Shown: in pieces, positions 10,742 through 22,228 of the stretch
Layout of the letters: each line of letters starts with the position of its first letter
Position numbering within the stretch: position 1 is the first letter of the stretch
From: Fonsecaea monophora
Taxonomy: Eukaryota > Ascomycota > Eurotiomycetes > Chaetothyriales > Herpotrichiellaceae
Assembly (NCBI RefSeq): GCF_001642475.1
Contig: NW_019174045.1
Span: forward strand, 1 to 64,000
Direction of reading: 5' to 3'
DNA length: 64,000 nucleotides
The notes under the pieces: generated by a model
The model's input: the letters and a program-made list of their open reading frames with translations, nothing else
Told to the model about the DNA's origin: nothing
The model's database searches: none
Position numbers and translations under genes: made by a program

Positions 10742-11110
10742 CTAGGACTGTTTGAGGTATTGTGTCGACATAGCCGAATATACAGACTGACTGCATGTGT
10801 AAAAGTTTGATACCACGAACATAGACTAGAGACTGTAATAACTATCCCTTGTGGCACTGATTAATTGCACACTAAGGAAGGGACTCTGTGGCCACCAAAT
10901 ATCATACTCATTTCTACACCACCTAGCCTCATCACCATCCGGTGTACAGCTACCTAGCACTGTGAGACAATACCTTGACAAATACCCGCCTGTATCCAGC
11001 CAAATATCAGTACTTTAACAGGTTCCTCTTCCCTCCAAATTTACAGCTGCATCTCTTCCTTTGCTCATCCGATCCTGGTCACACAGACCTGAGTGCTGCG
11101 TAGTAGCGAC
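10742..11110. other. Intergenic region
   Basis: About 370 bp holding the presumed 3' UTR of RAT1 (minus strand). No gene was recognised. Confidence 0.5.
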
Positions 11111-14100
11111 TTAGCGTCGACCATAACCACCTCGGCCATATCCGCCGCTGCCACCATAGTTTCCACTTCGGTTGTCCCTCGCTGGCGGTCCCCGATTTTG
11201 GCCTTGATAATAACCGTCACTGAAAGATCTTCCACCGTTCTGTTGATTTTGTCCGTTACCGCCGTGGTACTGGTTGGAGCCTTGTCCGCCATAGTGTTGG
11301 TTCTGCCCTTGTTGGCCATAGTAGCCTTGATCCTGACCACCATAACCCTGATATCCTCCATAACCATTTGCCGGTGGCGGATTTCGGTTGTAACCTCCTG
11401 GACCACCGTAGCCCGGTGGGGGAGGGGGAGGCAAGCCCGGAGGCCATTGACTCGGTGGTGGTATACCAGGAGGGCCTGCGTCAATGGGAGGTCGGTCGGC
11501 AGCGTAGTTGATGCGTCCTCCCCGATTCTGCGTATCAAAACGGTCACGTCGAGTATTGTCATATAGTGGCGCACCGCCAAAGTCTCTTCCCGATACCCTA
11601 GCCTTCGAGCGCACCATGGCCAGGTCGCTCTTGTCAAGAACAGGAGGAGGCAAGACAACCCCCGGGAACAGCATGGACTTGTGAACATGGGTAGGAGGTG
11701 GCATCGTGAAAAATACGTTCAGCGAGCGATCATCGTCAACGTCAGGCTCCAGCCTGATGTCGTCTTGCGGCCCAACAAGGTCCATATGAGGCAGGAAATC
11801 TTCGTTCTTGGTCACCTCTCCAGCCAGCTGATTCTTTTGCATTGACAGCTTCACGGTGTTAGGACCGCCTTTGGCTTTCTTCGAGTAAAATTTCATCGCC
11901 AAGGTGTCATACAAAGGATTCTGATCAGATATTATCAGAGCATCATGGCCGCGCTCGTTTCTGGCGTGCTCGTCATCCGTCAACAAGTGGTACTTTGTGG
12001 CCATGGCCGAAAGGAGTCGTTTCTCGTCAATGAACGGTAGCAACACAACGGCTTTCCAGGATTGCTTCGCACCATTGAGATCGAGGTCGAACTCCTCTGG
12101 GTAAAAATCGACAATGTCGGATTCGGGATCGGTCATGAGCGGATGGAAAGCAGTCGGAATGGCATGATTGGAAGATGCTGGTAGCACACCCATCAACTGC
12201 TCATATGGTCTGAACGGCGTTCCTTTATCGAACTTGACTGTCTTTTTATCAATATCGACAAAGTCTGCAGCGAACGGAGCGTAGTGATAGGGATAGTACC
12301 ACGTCCAAGACGGGCATCCTTGGAAATAATAGAGAAGCACCCAACATAGCCCTTCGACGTAGGCTTCAGCTACCTTGTGGCGGAAGCTGATGTCCTTGGG
12401 ATCCACATGGAACTTCTGCTCATAGTAGCGGTCGGCATATCCCTCCTCCCACAAGCGGACTGTATCTGGTGGAGGGTTGTTGGGATCTCCGTTGTTGAAA
12501 GTCTTTTTCTCGACAGGCGTATTTCTTCCGGGAGTTCCAGCACTATCTGACTCTTCATCCATCGTGGCCGCTTTCAGCTTGTCTACTGCGGATGCAGGGG
12601 TCCCTTCATTTTCCACGTCTTCTTCCAATGCTCCGGCCTTTCGTTTGCCCAGGATTGACGAAGGACTTCCGGCCGAGGAATTGGGGGTGCCATTGATGCC
12701 GTTAGCACCATTCTTAGTAGGTGTCTCAGCCGCCTTTCGTGCGAGCATCTGCTCTTTCAGCACCGCTGCTGCGCTTTTGTTTGACGCCAGACTTTTGTCG
12801 ACAGCAGCTCTGTTCACAATAGAATTGTAGTCCAGAACCGGAAAGTTAGAAGCCTCGAACGTCTCAACAGGTCCAGTCGGTACCCGAGCATCTGCCCTGC
12901 CACCTTTGCTGTAATCAGGGGAGCTACGTCGTCTCTTTGCAGCGCGAGCCTCTCGAGCTTCATTGGCTTGGTTGCGGCGCTGTTCATTTCGAGCTCGCCT
13001 GTCTTCCACTTCTTTCCTGCGTTTGAAGATAGCGTCCTCTTGCTTCGCCAAACCCTGTAGAATAATTTGGGCTCGTGCAAGATCGACTCGTCCATCGCAA
13101 GTCAAGTAACCACCCATAAGGGGAATATTGTCTCTCCAGATGGCAATAAGCTTGTCGATGCCGTCTTCTCTGATTTCAAGACTAGGAAGATGAGGCAAGA
13201 AGTCATTGCCGACGAAGAAACACATAAACACCCAATCGTCAAGGGCACGCTCAAGATCGAAACGGAACGTCTGGCCAGGAACAAACATCTCTGCACCGAG
13301 ATACTCACGTAGGATGGGCACATTTAGCCAGACAAATGGCTTCAGCTCTTCTGTAGTGCCCTTTTCATCGAACTGGCCTGATTTTATCTTGGCTTCGCCT
13401 CTGCAGTTCTCGGCATAATGACCTTGTTGACCGCAGATCCTGCAGGTCTTGGCTTTGGCATCTCTGAGTTCAACGTCTTCTCGAAGGACGCGAAAGTGAG
13501 GCTCATGGGTGGCGATTCCAAGCATGATCAAGTCTGCGTCAAGTCCATACATGACGTGTCTTGTGTTTGGGTCATAGGCAGGATCCGAGCGTTGGGAACG
13601 AATGAACTGCATAATCTTGTGCTCACCTTCTCCGGGCACACTGGCGTCTGAGATAATGACCTTCAGTTGAGCCCAGGCAGGATCCGTGTTCAGTTTCCAC
13701 TGGACCCAATATCGAATAGATTGAGCAAGAATGAACATGAAAGGCGTGCCAGGTGTGATGACATTACTATCCCATGTTTTCTTGATTACGTCGTCCACTG
13801 TTTCTTCGTCTTCGTCATCATCTCCATCACGCTGCTGTTGGCGTAGGAGGGTTTGAAACTCTGCCTTCTTTTCGTCCGCCTCTTTCGCATCTCTTGCCGA
13901 CCGGAAACGACGAGCTCGTTGCTGGTTCATCTTGGCTCGAGGAGCAACCCCATCTGTTCTACGTCAGATTCACACTGTATCATGACCACAGGGGCTGGGA
14001 GGCACATCAACGGAAGGAGAAGCTTACCAATTGCGATCATCAACAGTCTCCGCGGTCGCACCATATTCACGACACGATCTGTGTACTTGAAGATTTCCAG

Positions 14101-14334
14101 CATCATCTCGCTCTCATTTGCTGGGGGAGGTTTGTTCTCAGGGTGCGAACAGGGGTGGACGATGCCGTTGAAATCAAGATAGAGGTTGTGCATTTCTTCT
14201 CCATTCGGGTTGGGCTTGGTGGTGTCCACGGGGTATTGCACGCCATCAATCTCATAAGGTTGTTCCTCGATTACGGGAGAGATAATCTTGGGATACTTTT
14301 TGGTAAGCCATCGAAAGAGAGCCGGGACACCCAT
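11111..14334 (-). CDS. RAT1: 5'-3' exoribonuclease 2 (Rat1/Xrn2)
   Basis: Two exons on the minus strand: 14334-14028 and 13953-11111, joined across a 74-bp intron that splits a Gly-Asp boundary. Product 1049 residues, normal for fungal Rat1. The N-terminus [17 protein letters not shown] and the segment [12 protein letters not shown] are the hallmark of XRN nucleases. Further acidic catalytic motifs are [10 protein letters not shown] and [15 protein letters not shown] zinc knuckle ([14 protein letters not shown]) lies between the two conserved nuclease blocks, as in Rat1/Xrn2 and not cytoplasmic Xrn1. The C-terminus is a Gly/Tyr/Asn/Pro-rich low-complexity tail. The enzyme degrades uncapped nuclear RNA, processes rRNA and snoRNA ends, and drives torpedo termination of Pol II, usually with Rai1. 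Confidence 0.96.
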
Positions 14335-14980
14335 CGTGACTTGACAACACTGCAGGAAAATTCAAGAGAAAAGAAGGGATCAACTCGGAAGTTGAGTCGT
14401 TGCCTGTGGAAAAATTGGTGAGGAATCACACTCTTAATTGTCACAAGCAACACAATGGAAGAATGCTATTGCTCTGCGCACAGAAGAGATCTCAAGGACT
14501 GTGTGCGATCCGAGTCACTATGAAGGAAACATGTCGGACTCGAGATTGCGAAGCGTCTGTTGCAGAGAGATGAGATGGTAACGATTGCCGGAAACGAAAC
14601 TGCGCCTTCAAGCCTGAACAAGTCTGCATCTGGACCCTGCGCCGTGTCCAAATCTGGTTGGCGTGGGCTTGGCAGATTTGTTCACAACGGCGGAGTACAG
14701 GATTGTAGAGCAGCCTTGAGAGCACATCTACGGTGGGCCACAAATGACATATTATCACATCTACCAAGTCATGACAGTGAGTGCAACCTACATAAATACT
14801 GCACAGTTCTCCATTTGTCTATTTACCCCGTCTTCTAACATGTGTGCTTTCATCACAATGTGGGTCTGAAAAGGACAAAAGCCGCCTGCTACCGCCTGTC
14901 AGTGTCATCTTCACTCGTGAGCACGAGCATGTGGTCGTCAAAGATGATTCACATGAGCCCCTTCGGGACTCTTGACCCAG
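14335..14980. other. Intergenic region
   Basis: About 650 bp between the RAT1 start codon and the stop codon of the acyl-CoA synthetase gene. It holds the RAT1 promoter and a 3' UTR. No gene was recognised. Confidence 0.5.
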
Positions 14981-17018
14981 TCACAGTTTCCAAGGCCGAG
15001 GCGACAACACTTGAGGCAGCTTTCGTCTCATAATCTTCCCGCTTCCTGTTCTTGGAATCTCATCAACAAAGTAAATTCCTCCAGTAAGCCATTTGTGAGG
15101 AGCAAAATTCTTCCGGACAATCTCGAAGATTTCTTTCTCTGTAAGTGAATCATTCTTTCGGACAACAAACGCCCTGACATATTCCTCCCCGTTTCTTTCA
15201 CCGTATCAGTTAGCCCATCTTCAAACAGAAGCCGAGAATACTGTGACAACCTACATCATGGCACCCACAACGGCGGCGTCTGTCACTTCTGGATGGTTGA
15301 GAAGTGTCAACTCCAGCTCGGTGGGCGAAACTTGAAGACCTTTTATCTTGATAAGTTCCTGATGAGTCCATAAGTCAGAGGACCGATATACCCGACTTCC
15401 CGATTTACCAGGTTAAATACTTACCTTCAGCCGATCAACGATGTAGAACTTCCCTTGATCATCATAGTATCCGATATCACCTGTCCTCAACCAGCGGTGG
15501 CCGTCCTCATACACAATCGTTTCTGCGGTCGCCTCAGGCTTGTTCCAATATCCCTTCATGATGTTAGGCCCTGACACCCATAACTCCCCAGCTTCCTGCC
15601 CCGAGGAAGTGGACTTTGGTATATCCTCGTCAATAGGGACAATCTTTGCTGCACAGTTAGGATTCAGCCAACCAATTGAGCGCCCATCATCTTCCTCATC
15701 TGGTGGGAAACTAGTCACAGAACAGGTGCACTCTGTCATTCCCCAGCCTTGCTTGACCTGCACACCTGGTCGAAGATACATCCTTGCTAGAAGTCGCCCC
15801 AGCCCGGGATCGAGAGGCGCTGAGCCGGTCACAACCTGCTCAAGGGACTTCAAATTGTATCGTTCGGGAGCATCTTGCTTGCACAGCATAGCGATGACGG
15901 TCGGAACCCCTGTCATGAACGTGATGCGATAGACGTCAAGGTACTGTAAGTACCTCGTAACGTTGAATTTTGACATTATGAAAACCTTTGCCCCCCATGC
16001 TGCAGCATTTATACCGTAATATGTTTGACCCTATCACCAATGTAAGTTTGTCTTAAGGGGTTGGCTGTACGACACCCACACCCGAGAGAGCTATCACTCA
16101 CATAGGCGTGATACATGGGCAGAGGCGCCAGCCATCGTTCGCCCGACACGTCGAGTCGTTCCTTACGAGCACGTGCTTTGGCTGTGTTTCCCACCATAGA
16201 CCGTTTGAAAAGAAGCTGTACTGAGTTGGCGACGAGATTATAATGAGAAATTTGGACCCCTTTTGGCAGCCCGGTGGTTCTCCAGAGCTGTCAGCAAGTG
16301 ATGGAGCACTCTAGTAGACTTGAGAGGTTTCTTGCCGAAACTTACCCACTGGAATAGTTGACGATTGCGGTCTTTCCATCGAGTTCCTCGACGGTGGCTA
16401 GACGCTTCCAGGACCACTGTCGAACGGCGTCTTCAGTCGTCCAGATATTCGTCCATGATTTCAAGCCATGGAGATGGTACGATGAGAGATCTTCATCTGG
16501 ATCATGGAAAACTAAAATCCTGTTTCGTGATAGCCCTACTTCCGAAGCAGCTTTAAGGGCAATATCAATCCCATCGGGTCCAGTGAGCAGCAATGAAGCA
16601 CCGGAATCCCGCACCTGGTAAGCCAGTTCTTTGATGCGAAGTCAGTAGACGCAACATCCTCTGTTGAACAACGCCGTTCCATAAGACGACCAGAAAACAA
16701 CGCACCAGACGCGGATGCTGAAGGTGAGGCGGCAGTAAAAATGCATCCCGCAGCAATAGTTCCCCATATCACGATCGGAAAGAAAAGTCGATTGTTGGAG
16801 TATAGGAGTATGCGTTCATCACTTTGGAGGCCCAGTTGTTGTAACCCACGGGCCAGTCTCTTGGAATAGATTTCACCCTGTGCCAGACTGAAACATTTGG
16901 CAGGACTATCAGCATCAAAGTATTGAGGCGACTCCCGTGAAGTTTCAGTTCCAGATCGGAAGACAAAGGTGTTGACATCGAGAAGGGGGATGTCGATGGT
17001 ATAAGGAGATCTGAGCAT
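14981..17018 (-). CDS. 4-coumarate:CoA ligase-like acyl-CoA synthetase
   Basis: Six exons on the minus strand: 17018-16706, 16628-16346, 16279-16102, 16030-15425, 15358-15255 and 15194-14981. Introns are 60 to 77 bp. Product 565 residues, the usual length for ANL-superfamily enzymes. The phosphate-binding P-loop [12 protein letters not shown] is at about 196-207 and is assembled across an intron. QGWGMTE is the adenine/acyl-site motif. The hinge region reads [29 protein letters not shown], given here in parts: [13 protein letters not shown] and VDRLKELIKIKG. The catalytic lysine is in [13 protein letters not shown] near the C-terminus. The enzyme activates a carboxylic acid to its acyl-CoA through an acyl-AMP. 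The protein ends PWKL, not a canonical SKL-type peroxisomal signal, although many fungal relatives are peroxisomal. It is divergent from USO1. The substrate may be aromatic, medium-chain or a secondary metabolite and cannot be assigned. Confidence 0.9.
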
Positions 17019-17580
17019 TGCCTGGCCTGATTGGGATCCGCAGCGTGCTCAATTACACAGAACAAGACGGGGGCAATGTGGAATCGATGCTCGGCGGCCT
17101 TTCGTGCAATAGCTCTGAAACTCGTTCGAACGAGGCAGAGTGCGCCGACTGCCCCATACACCTGCCCAACTTACATATTGCTTTCGTCAACCCCGAATTG
17201 TCATTGTTGGAGATGTGTGGGAACATTAGAGAGGGGAGTCCCCCTTTATTGCCTCGGGCTACGTGGAGTGGCTTGAGTGGAAAGACAGCCTTGCCCTGTA
17301 GGACGAGGCTGACTGACGGGTGGATTAATCGTGCTGCTGCTTTTACGCCCGGACTCTTTCTTGGCCTGCGGACAAGTTGTCACTTCAGACTCCCAGAGCA
17401 CAAACGCGGTCCATGCGAACACTGGTCATTTAAGTCAACCGTCGCCAGCCTTTACATTTCGCCCCTCTGTACCTGTTCTGACTCTGTCGAGAATGTGCGC
17501 AGAGATTCCTTAATCCATGGCTGACAGACGCGGAGTCAATATAAGACTTTCCATCCCACGACAATGACCCTGCCCTCAAA
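17019..17580. other. Divergent promoter region, acyl-CoA synthetase / USO1
   Basis: About 560 bp between two divergent start codons. It is probably both promoters plus the USO1 leader, which includes a tiny upstream frame at 17564-17584. No other gene was recognised. Confidence 0.5.
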
Positions 17581-17584
17581 ATGA
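17564..17584 (+). promoter_or_regulatory. Six-codon upstream frame overlapping the USO1 start
   Basis: An ATG at 17564 opens a six-codon frame whose TGA (17582-17584) overlaps the USO1 ATG in an ATGA arrangement. If the leader includes this ATG, it could tune translation by termination-reinitiation or leaky scanning. The transcript start is unknown. Confidence 0.45.
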
Positions 17585-20517
17585 TGCGAATCCTCGAAGC
17601 CCAGGCGCCTGCACGACAGACTGCCACCGACACCATCCAGACACTCAGCAGCCGCCTTTCAACTGCCACGTTACTAGAAGATCGGCGGGCTGCTATACTC
17701 GGTCTGCGTAGCTTCGCAAAGTTATACCCTGCTTCGGTCGCTTCCGGCGCATTGAGAGATCTTATTGCCGGATTGAGGCGAGATGGAGAAGATTCAGACA
17801 CGATCAAGATCTTGCTAGAGACACTGTTGATGCTGTTTGAGCCGGATGAGAAATCAACTGAGGCGTCGGAGGAAATCACTCTGTGGCTGGCCGACGAGTT
17901 CACGCAGAGACAAGACAACATCACAGCTCTCTTGGATTTGCTCGAGCTTAATGAGTTCTATTTACGCTTATATGTCCTCCAGATTCTGTTCCATATATCC
18001 ACGGCGCGGCCACAGCGCACACAAGAGGCTATTTTCTCTGCGCCTCTGGGTGTCTCCCGAATAACAAATATGTTGGATGACAGACGGGAAGCGATTCGGA
18101 ATGAGGCATTGGTACTGCTGGTGGCCTTGACTCCCACATCTGGTGAAATACAGAAAGTGGTGGCATTTGAGAACGCATTTGACCGTGTATTTGCTCTAAT
18201 TGACGGCGACGGTGGTCTCACACATGGCTCTACCACCGTGCAAGATTGCCTGTCACTTTTGGCCAATCTTCTGAACCTCAACACATCGAACCAATCGTAC
18301 TTCAGAGAGGTGGGGGGAATCCTAAAGATCAAGAAACTCTTGCTGGCCGCCGTGGACCAAGAAGATTCGGGGGATGGTAGCTCAGAATGGCTGAAACCAC
18401 AGCGCGATATGAATGTCTGGGGCTTATTGGGCGTTATCCAGTTATTTCTTGCTCAGGGTGCCCAAGGGACCGTGGTCAATCAACAGGTATTTTGGACGAC
18501 CGGAGTTTTAGACGTCGTTTTGCGAATTGCCTTCCATCCTGCATTCAGCATCAGTGTGCGAACAAAGTCACTGCAAACATGTGGCGACATCATTCGAGCA
18601 AATCATAGTCTCCAGGAACGGTTCGGAGATCTTGGAGTCCAAGTCAAAGAGCCCGATAGTCCTCCTACCAACGGCCACCCATCACATGCCACCGGTGAGA
18701 AGTCGCTCAAGCCGAACCAACCTGCCTTTCGAACTCAGAATGTAATCGAGTCACTCCTAGAAGTGACACTAGAGCCAGCTCCCCTGGCCCTATTCGACGT
18801 CCGACTGGCCGCATGTTCCTGCCTCGAAGCTTTCATGAATGGCCATGTCGGCATCCGGAATCACGTGCTACGGAGGGCTATTGAGGGACACAAAGCGGGC
18901 GACGATGCCATTCCCAACATGCTTACCGTCTTGCTCGAACCTCCTGGGTCACGTAACAACTCTGACCCATACCAACAATGGATGGCCGCGGTGCTTTTGC
19001 TACACCTCCTGTACGACAATGCTGAGACCAAGGAGATGGCCCTGGAAGTGACAGAGGGTGACGCCGAAAGTGGCGAAGAGGTCGTCACCTTCCTACAAAG
19101 CATCGCAAGCAATGTTGTGGCGGGCGTACAACACGTGGAGGATGAACGTGCTTTGCTCGGCTACCTGATGTTGTTATCCATATGGCTGTTTGAGGATCCA
19201 GAATCGGTCAACGACTTCCTTGCCGAGGGCAGCAATGTGCAAGGTCTTATTGCGGCTGTCAAGCTCACCAAAAGTTCGATGCCTCTCGTTGCTGGTCTCT
19301 GCGCGTTCGTGCTAGGAGTAATTTATGAATTCTCAACAAAGGACTCTCCTATTCCACGGGGCACGCTTCATGGGCTTCTAACCACAAATTTAGGCAGGGA
19401 GGCTTATGTGGATCGCTTGACCAAGCTGCGGGAAAATGTCTTTGTGCGAGACTTTGAAGTTCTACCGCAGACCGGCAACGGTGGCCTGCCTGAAGTGTTC
19501 TTCGACAAGACTTTCATCGACTTTCTGAAGGACAATTATAGCCGTTTCCTGCGAGCCATTGACCGGGATCCGAACTTTGAGGTTTCTATTGTGAGCAACG
19601 GCGTCCAGAAGGGCATCTCCCGAGACCTCGTCGACGGTCTCAGAGCTCAAGTCGAGGAACAGAAACAAGCATTGGAGGCTGCCAATGGTGAATTGCTGCA
19701 GCTCAGGAGGAGGTTGGAACAAGAGGAGCTCGATCACCGCCGGACGCGAGAATCTACGACGGTTGAGCTCTCCAGGATCAAACAAATCAATCAGAGCCTG
19801 CACCAAAACCACGAGGACGAAATCAACAAAATACAAAACGACTTCGCTCAAGAGAAGGGCACTCTGTTGAAGCATCATGAAGAGGAACTCAACCGAAGAC
19901 GTAATGAACATCTCACCGCCATTGAAACGTCGCGAAAGCAGCACGAGTTGGAGGTCCAACGGTTCGAACAGCGGTTGAAAATGATTGAGCAAGAAGCGAC
20001 GCGAGAACGGATGGCTCTCAATGAGCGTCACACACGAGAACTAAAGGAGGTAGAAGCCCAGGCACAAAAGGCCCGAGAGAGAGAAGCGGCCGAGATTGCG
20101 GACCTCAAGCGCCGGATTTCGGAATTGGAATCCCAGCTGCAGAAGGCCAACGCCAACCACGTCCAGGACCTTGAGACCGCACACGAGGAGTATAAGAGCA
20201 AAACCGAGAGTTTGGAAGCGCGCCTCAAGCGAGCGGAGAGTCGTGCTCAAGACGCCGAGAACCGTTCCAAGCACCTCGTCGAAGACCTCGAGAAAGAGAA
20301 GGCTGCTCGAAAAGACGTCCAGACTGAACTCGACGACCTTTTGGTCGTCTTTGGCGATCTCGAAGCCAAGAGATCTGCTGACAAGAAGAAGCTGAAGGAA
20401 TTGGGCCAGGAAGTCTCCGAAGATGAAGATGAAGACGAAGAGGAGGAGGATGACGATGCCGAAGCCGAAGACGATGGCGACGAGGATGCAGGAGCTAGCG
20501 ATGACGCCGTGGACTGA
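17581..20517 (+). CDS. USO1: Vesicle tethering protein Uso1/p115
   Basis: One open exon, 978 residues, with the three-part layout of Uso1/p115. An all-helical armadillo-type head spans about 1-650 (for example EDRRAAILGLRSFAK near the start). A long charged coiled coil spans about 690-930. A strongly acidic tail of Asp/Glu repeats follows from about 945 to the end. The protein is a peripheral Golgi tether that acts with Ypt1/Rab1 and SNAREs in ER-to-Golgi transport. Yeast Uso1 has a much longer coiled coil; this length fits filamentous fungi and animal p115. Two adjacent ATGs (17581, 17584) could each start the protein. The reading frame begins at the conserved N-terminus, so no upstream exon is needed. 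Confidence 0.92.
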   Translation: MMRILEAQAPARQTATDTIQTLSSRLSTATLLEDRRAAILGLRSFAKLYPASVASGALRDLIAGLRRDGEDSDTIKILLETLLMLFEPDEKSTEASEEITLWLADEFTQRQDNITALLDLLELNEFYLRLYVLQILFHISTARPQRTQEAIFSAPLGVSRITNMLDDRREAIRNEALVLLVALTPTSGEIQKVVAFENAFDRVFALIDGDGGLTHGSTTVQDCLSLLANLLNLNTSNQSYFREVGGILKIKKLLLAAVDQEDSGDGSSEWLKPQRDMNVWGLLGVIQLFLAQGAQGTVVNQQVFWTTGVLDVVLRIAFHPAFSISVRTKSLQTCGDIIRANHSLQERFGDLGVQVKEPDSPPTNGHPSHATGEKSLKPNQPAFRTQNVIESLLEVTLEPAPLALFDVRLAACSCLEAFMNGHVGIRNHVLRRAIEGHKAGDDAIPNMLTVLLEPPGSRNNSDPYQQWMAAVLLLHLLYDNAETKEMALEVTEGDAESGEEVVTFLQSIASNVVAGVQHVEDERALLGYLMLLSIWLFEDPESVNDFLAEGSNVQGLIAAVKLTKSSMPLVAGLCAFVLGVIYEFSTKDSPIPRGTLHGLLTTNLGREAYVDRLTKLRENVFVRDFEVLPQTGNGGLPEVFFDKTFIDFLKDNYSRFLRAIDRDPNFEVSIVSNGVQKGISRDLVDGLRAQVEEQKQALEAANGELLQLRRRLEQEELDHRRTRESTTVELSRIKQINQSLHQNHEDEINKIQNDFAQEKGTLLKHHEEELNRRRNEHLTAIETSRKQHELEVQRFEQRLKMIEQEATRERMALNERHTRELKEVEAQAQKAREREAAEIADLKRRISELESQLQKANANHVQDLETAHEEYKSKTESLEARLKRAESRAQDAENRSKHLVEDLEKEKAARKDVQTELDDLLVVFGDLEAKRSADKKKLKELGQEVSEDEDEDEEEEDDDAEAEDDGDEDAGASDDAVD

Positions 20518-20931
20518 TAAACCCTGTGCGTCACCGAGATGCTACGCCAGTCCATTTTACCGCGTCGTATATGCATTGGGCGGGGCGCGCAGCATACCGG
20601 GGAGCCATGTAATTGGAAACAAAAAGTCGACACAGTATAGAACGATACCCTGTACAGTAGGTAATTAATGTTCCCTTTCACCAGAAGAATATCCCGCATC
20701 TCTGAATATCAATGGGCTCGAGTAGTCTGTATCCAGCAACTGAAAGGGATAAAATGAGAAGAAAAGAGGACTGCCACACGCATCACATTCATCAAGAGGT
20801 AGGGTTAACAGCAGCCCGAGACCTCGCTATTCACTGAAGAGGAGGAAGAAGAGCATAGTGCGAGATTGCGGGACATGAGACTGTGAGATTGTAATCTTTA
20901 ATTCTCGACACCATCGCTCCTCCCACAATAT
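20518..20931. other. Intergenic region between convergent genes
   Basis: About 410 bp between the USO1 stop and the stop of the minus-strand dehydrogenase. Presumably 3' UTRs. No gene was recognised. Confidence 0.5.
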
Positions 20932-22228
20932 CTAAAGTTTTCGCACATCCTTTCCGCCATCTTCGGCGAAGAGCTTCCACACGCTCCTCGCCTCCATGCC
21001 CTTGCACTTGTCGTTTTTCCTGGCCTCGACAAAGACCTTCTGCACCGGCTCGGCGAGGACTGTGCTGGCGCCGACAGAGTCCATGAGGGCCACGGCGTCG
21101 TCGATGACGCCGCCGGCCAGCTCGGTCGTGAAACCCCCTTTGAAATCTCGCGCCGACGATGCCGCGGGGTTGACTCCCTTGACGGGGTTGTGGTGTAGGG
21201 AGTTCCAGTTCATGCCGGACGAAGCATTGATGACGTCTTGAACGAAAGGGAGAAAGGGAACGGGATTAGTATGTATTTTCCTCTTTCTCGGTGAGAAGAA
21301 CAAGCAAAAGAAGGGGAATGTCCGGAGGTAGTAGCATGGCATGGCAGGGTGTGTACGTGTCGTGGACCATGTGGAAACTCACTTGATAGAATTTTCGGGT
21401 CAAGGCCGTACAGCGTACCGGCATTCATCACTGAAATGCGGTACAAGGTCAGCTGTTGACCTCAGGGAGCAAAGCGAGTGGCCATGCGGTAGTCAAGGAT
21501 CTATGGCAACTATACCTTCACAAAGCCCCAGATACCCAACATAGCCCAAATAGTTATTCAACTGTTTCGTCGCGAGGCCGGCACCCAATCCTCCACACTG
21601 GTAGATATTGTCCTCCTTACCCATCATTGCCAGAATTGGCTTGACGACGTCGAAAATCCGCTCGTTAGGTGTTCCAACCATGAAGGTCAAGGTGCCTGCG
21701 TTGGACCCTTGAGGTCCTCCGGACACGGGAGCGTCGACGAAGACGGCCAGTCCTGTGGCAGCCACCTTCTTTGCGAGAGCTGTTGATGTTGCGACATCGA
21801 TGCTGGAGCATTCCAGGAACAGTCGTGTGGACGATGAAGATGACAGACCCGCCAGGAAGCCTGTCTCGGGGTTTGTAAAGGCATCCTGGACGTGCGGTGC
21901 TCGTGGCAGCATAGTGATTATAATGTCCTAGACGATGATTGCTTCCCTTGAGTCAAACTCATTCTCGATCTCCATGGCGTTGGAGCTCACTTACAGCTTT
22001 CTCGGCCACCTCGCGCGGCGACTGTGATACTTCTACAGAAGCCTTACATTCCCGGAGAAACTGCTCCCTTCGTGTCTCGTTGATCTCACACAGCACAAAC
22101 CTGGCGGTCTCGGGGATTTTGGTGCGGAGGTTCATTGCCATTCCATATCCCATCACACCGATCCCGACGAAGCCATATACAGGGTCCGTCGGGAGCTTGT
22201 AGGATTCATGAGCTGCGCTGTCCTCCAT
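20932..22228 (-). CDS. 3-hydroxyisobutyrate dehydrogenase-like (6PGDH NAD-binding family)
   Basis: Four exons on the minus strand: 22228-21995, 21927-21516, 21430-21383 and 21236-20932. Introns are 67, 85 and 146 bp. Product 332 residues. The Rossmann motif GFVGIGVMGYGM is at 19-30. The substrate-binding signature DAPVSGG is at 143-149, and the catalytic lysine is K199 in GLATKQLNN. The C-terminal half is the usual all-helical dimerisation domain. Family members oxidise 3-hydroxyisobutyrate (valine breakdown, mitochondrial) or related beta-hydroxyacids with NAD(P). This gene may instead be one of the many fungal paralogues of unknown substrate. I see no strong mitochondrial presequence in the first 15 residues, which favours a paralogue. 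The third exon is only 48 bp, so annotation pipelines may miss it. Confidence 0.88.
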
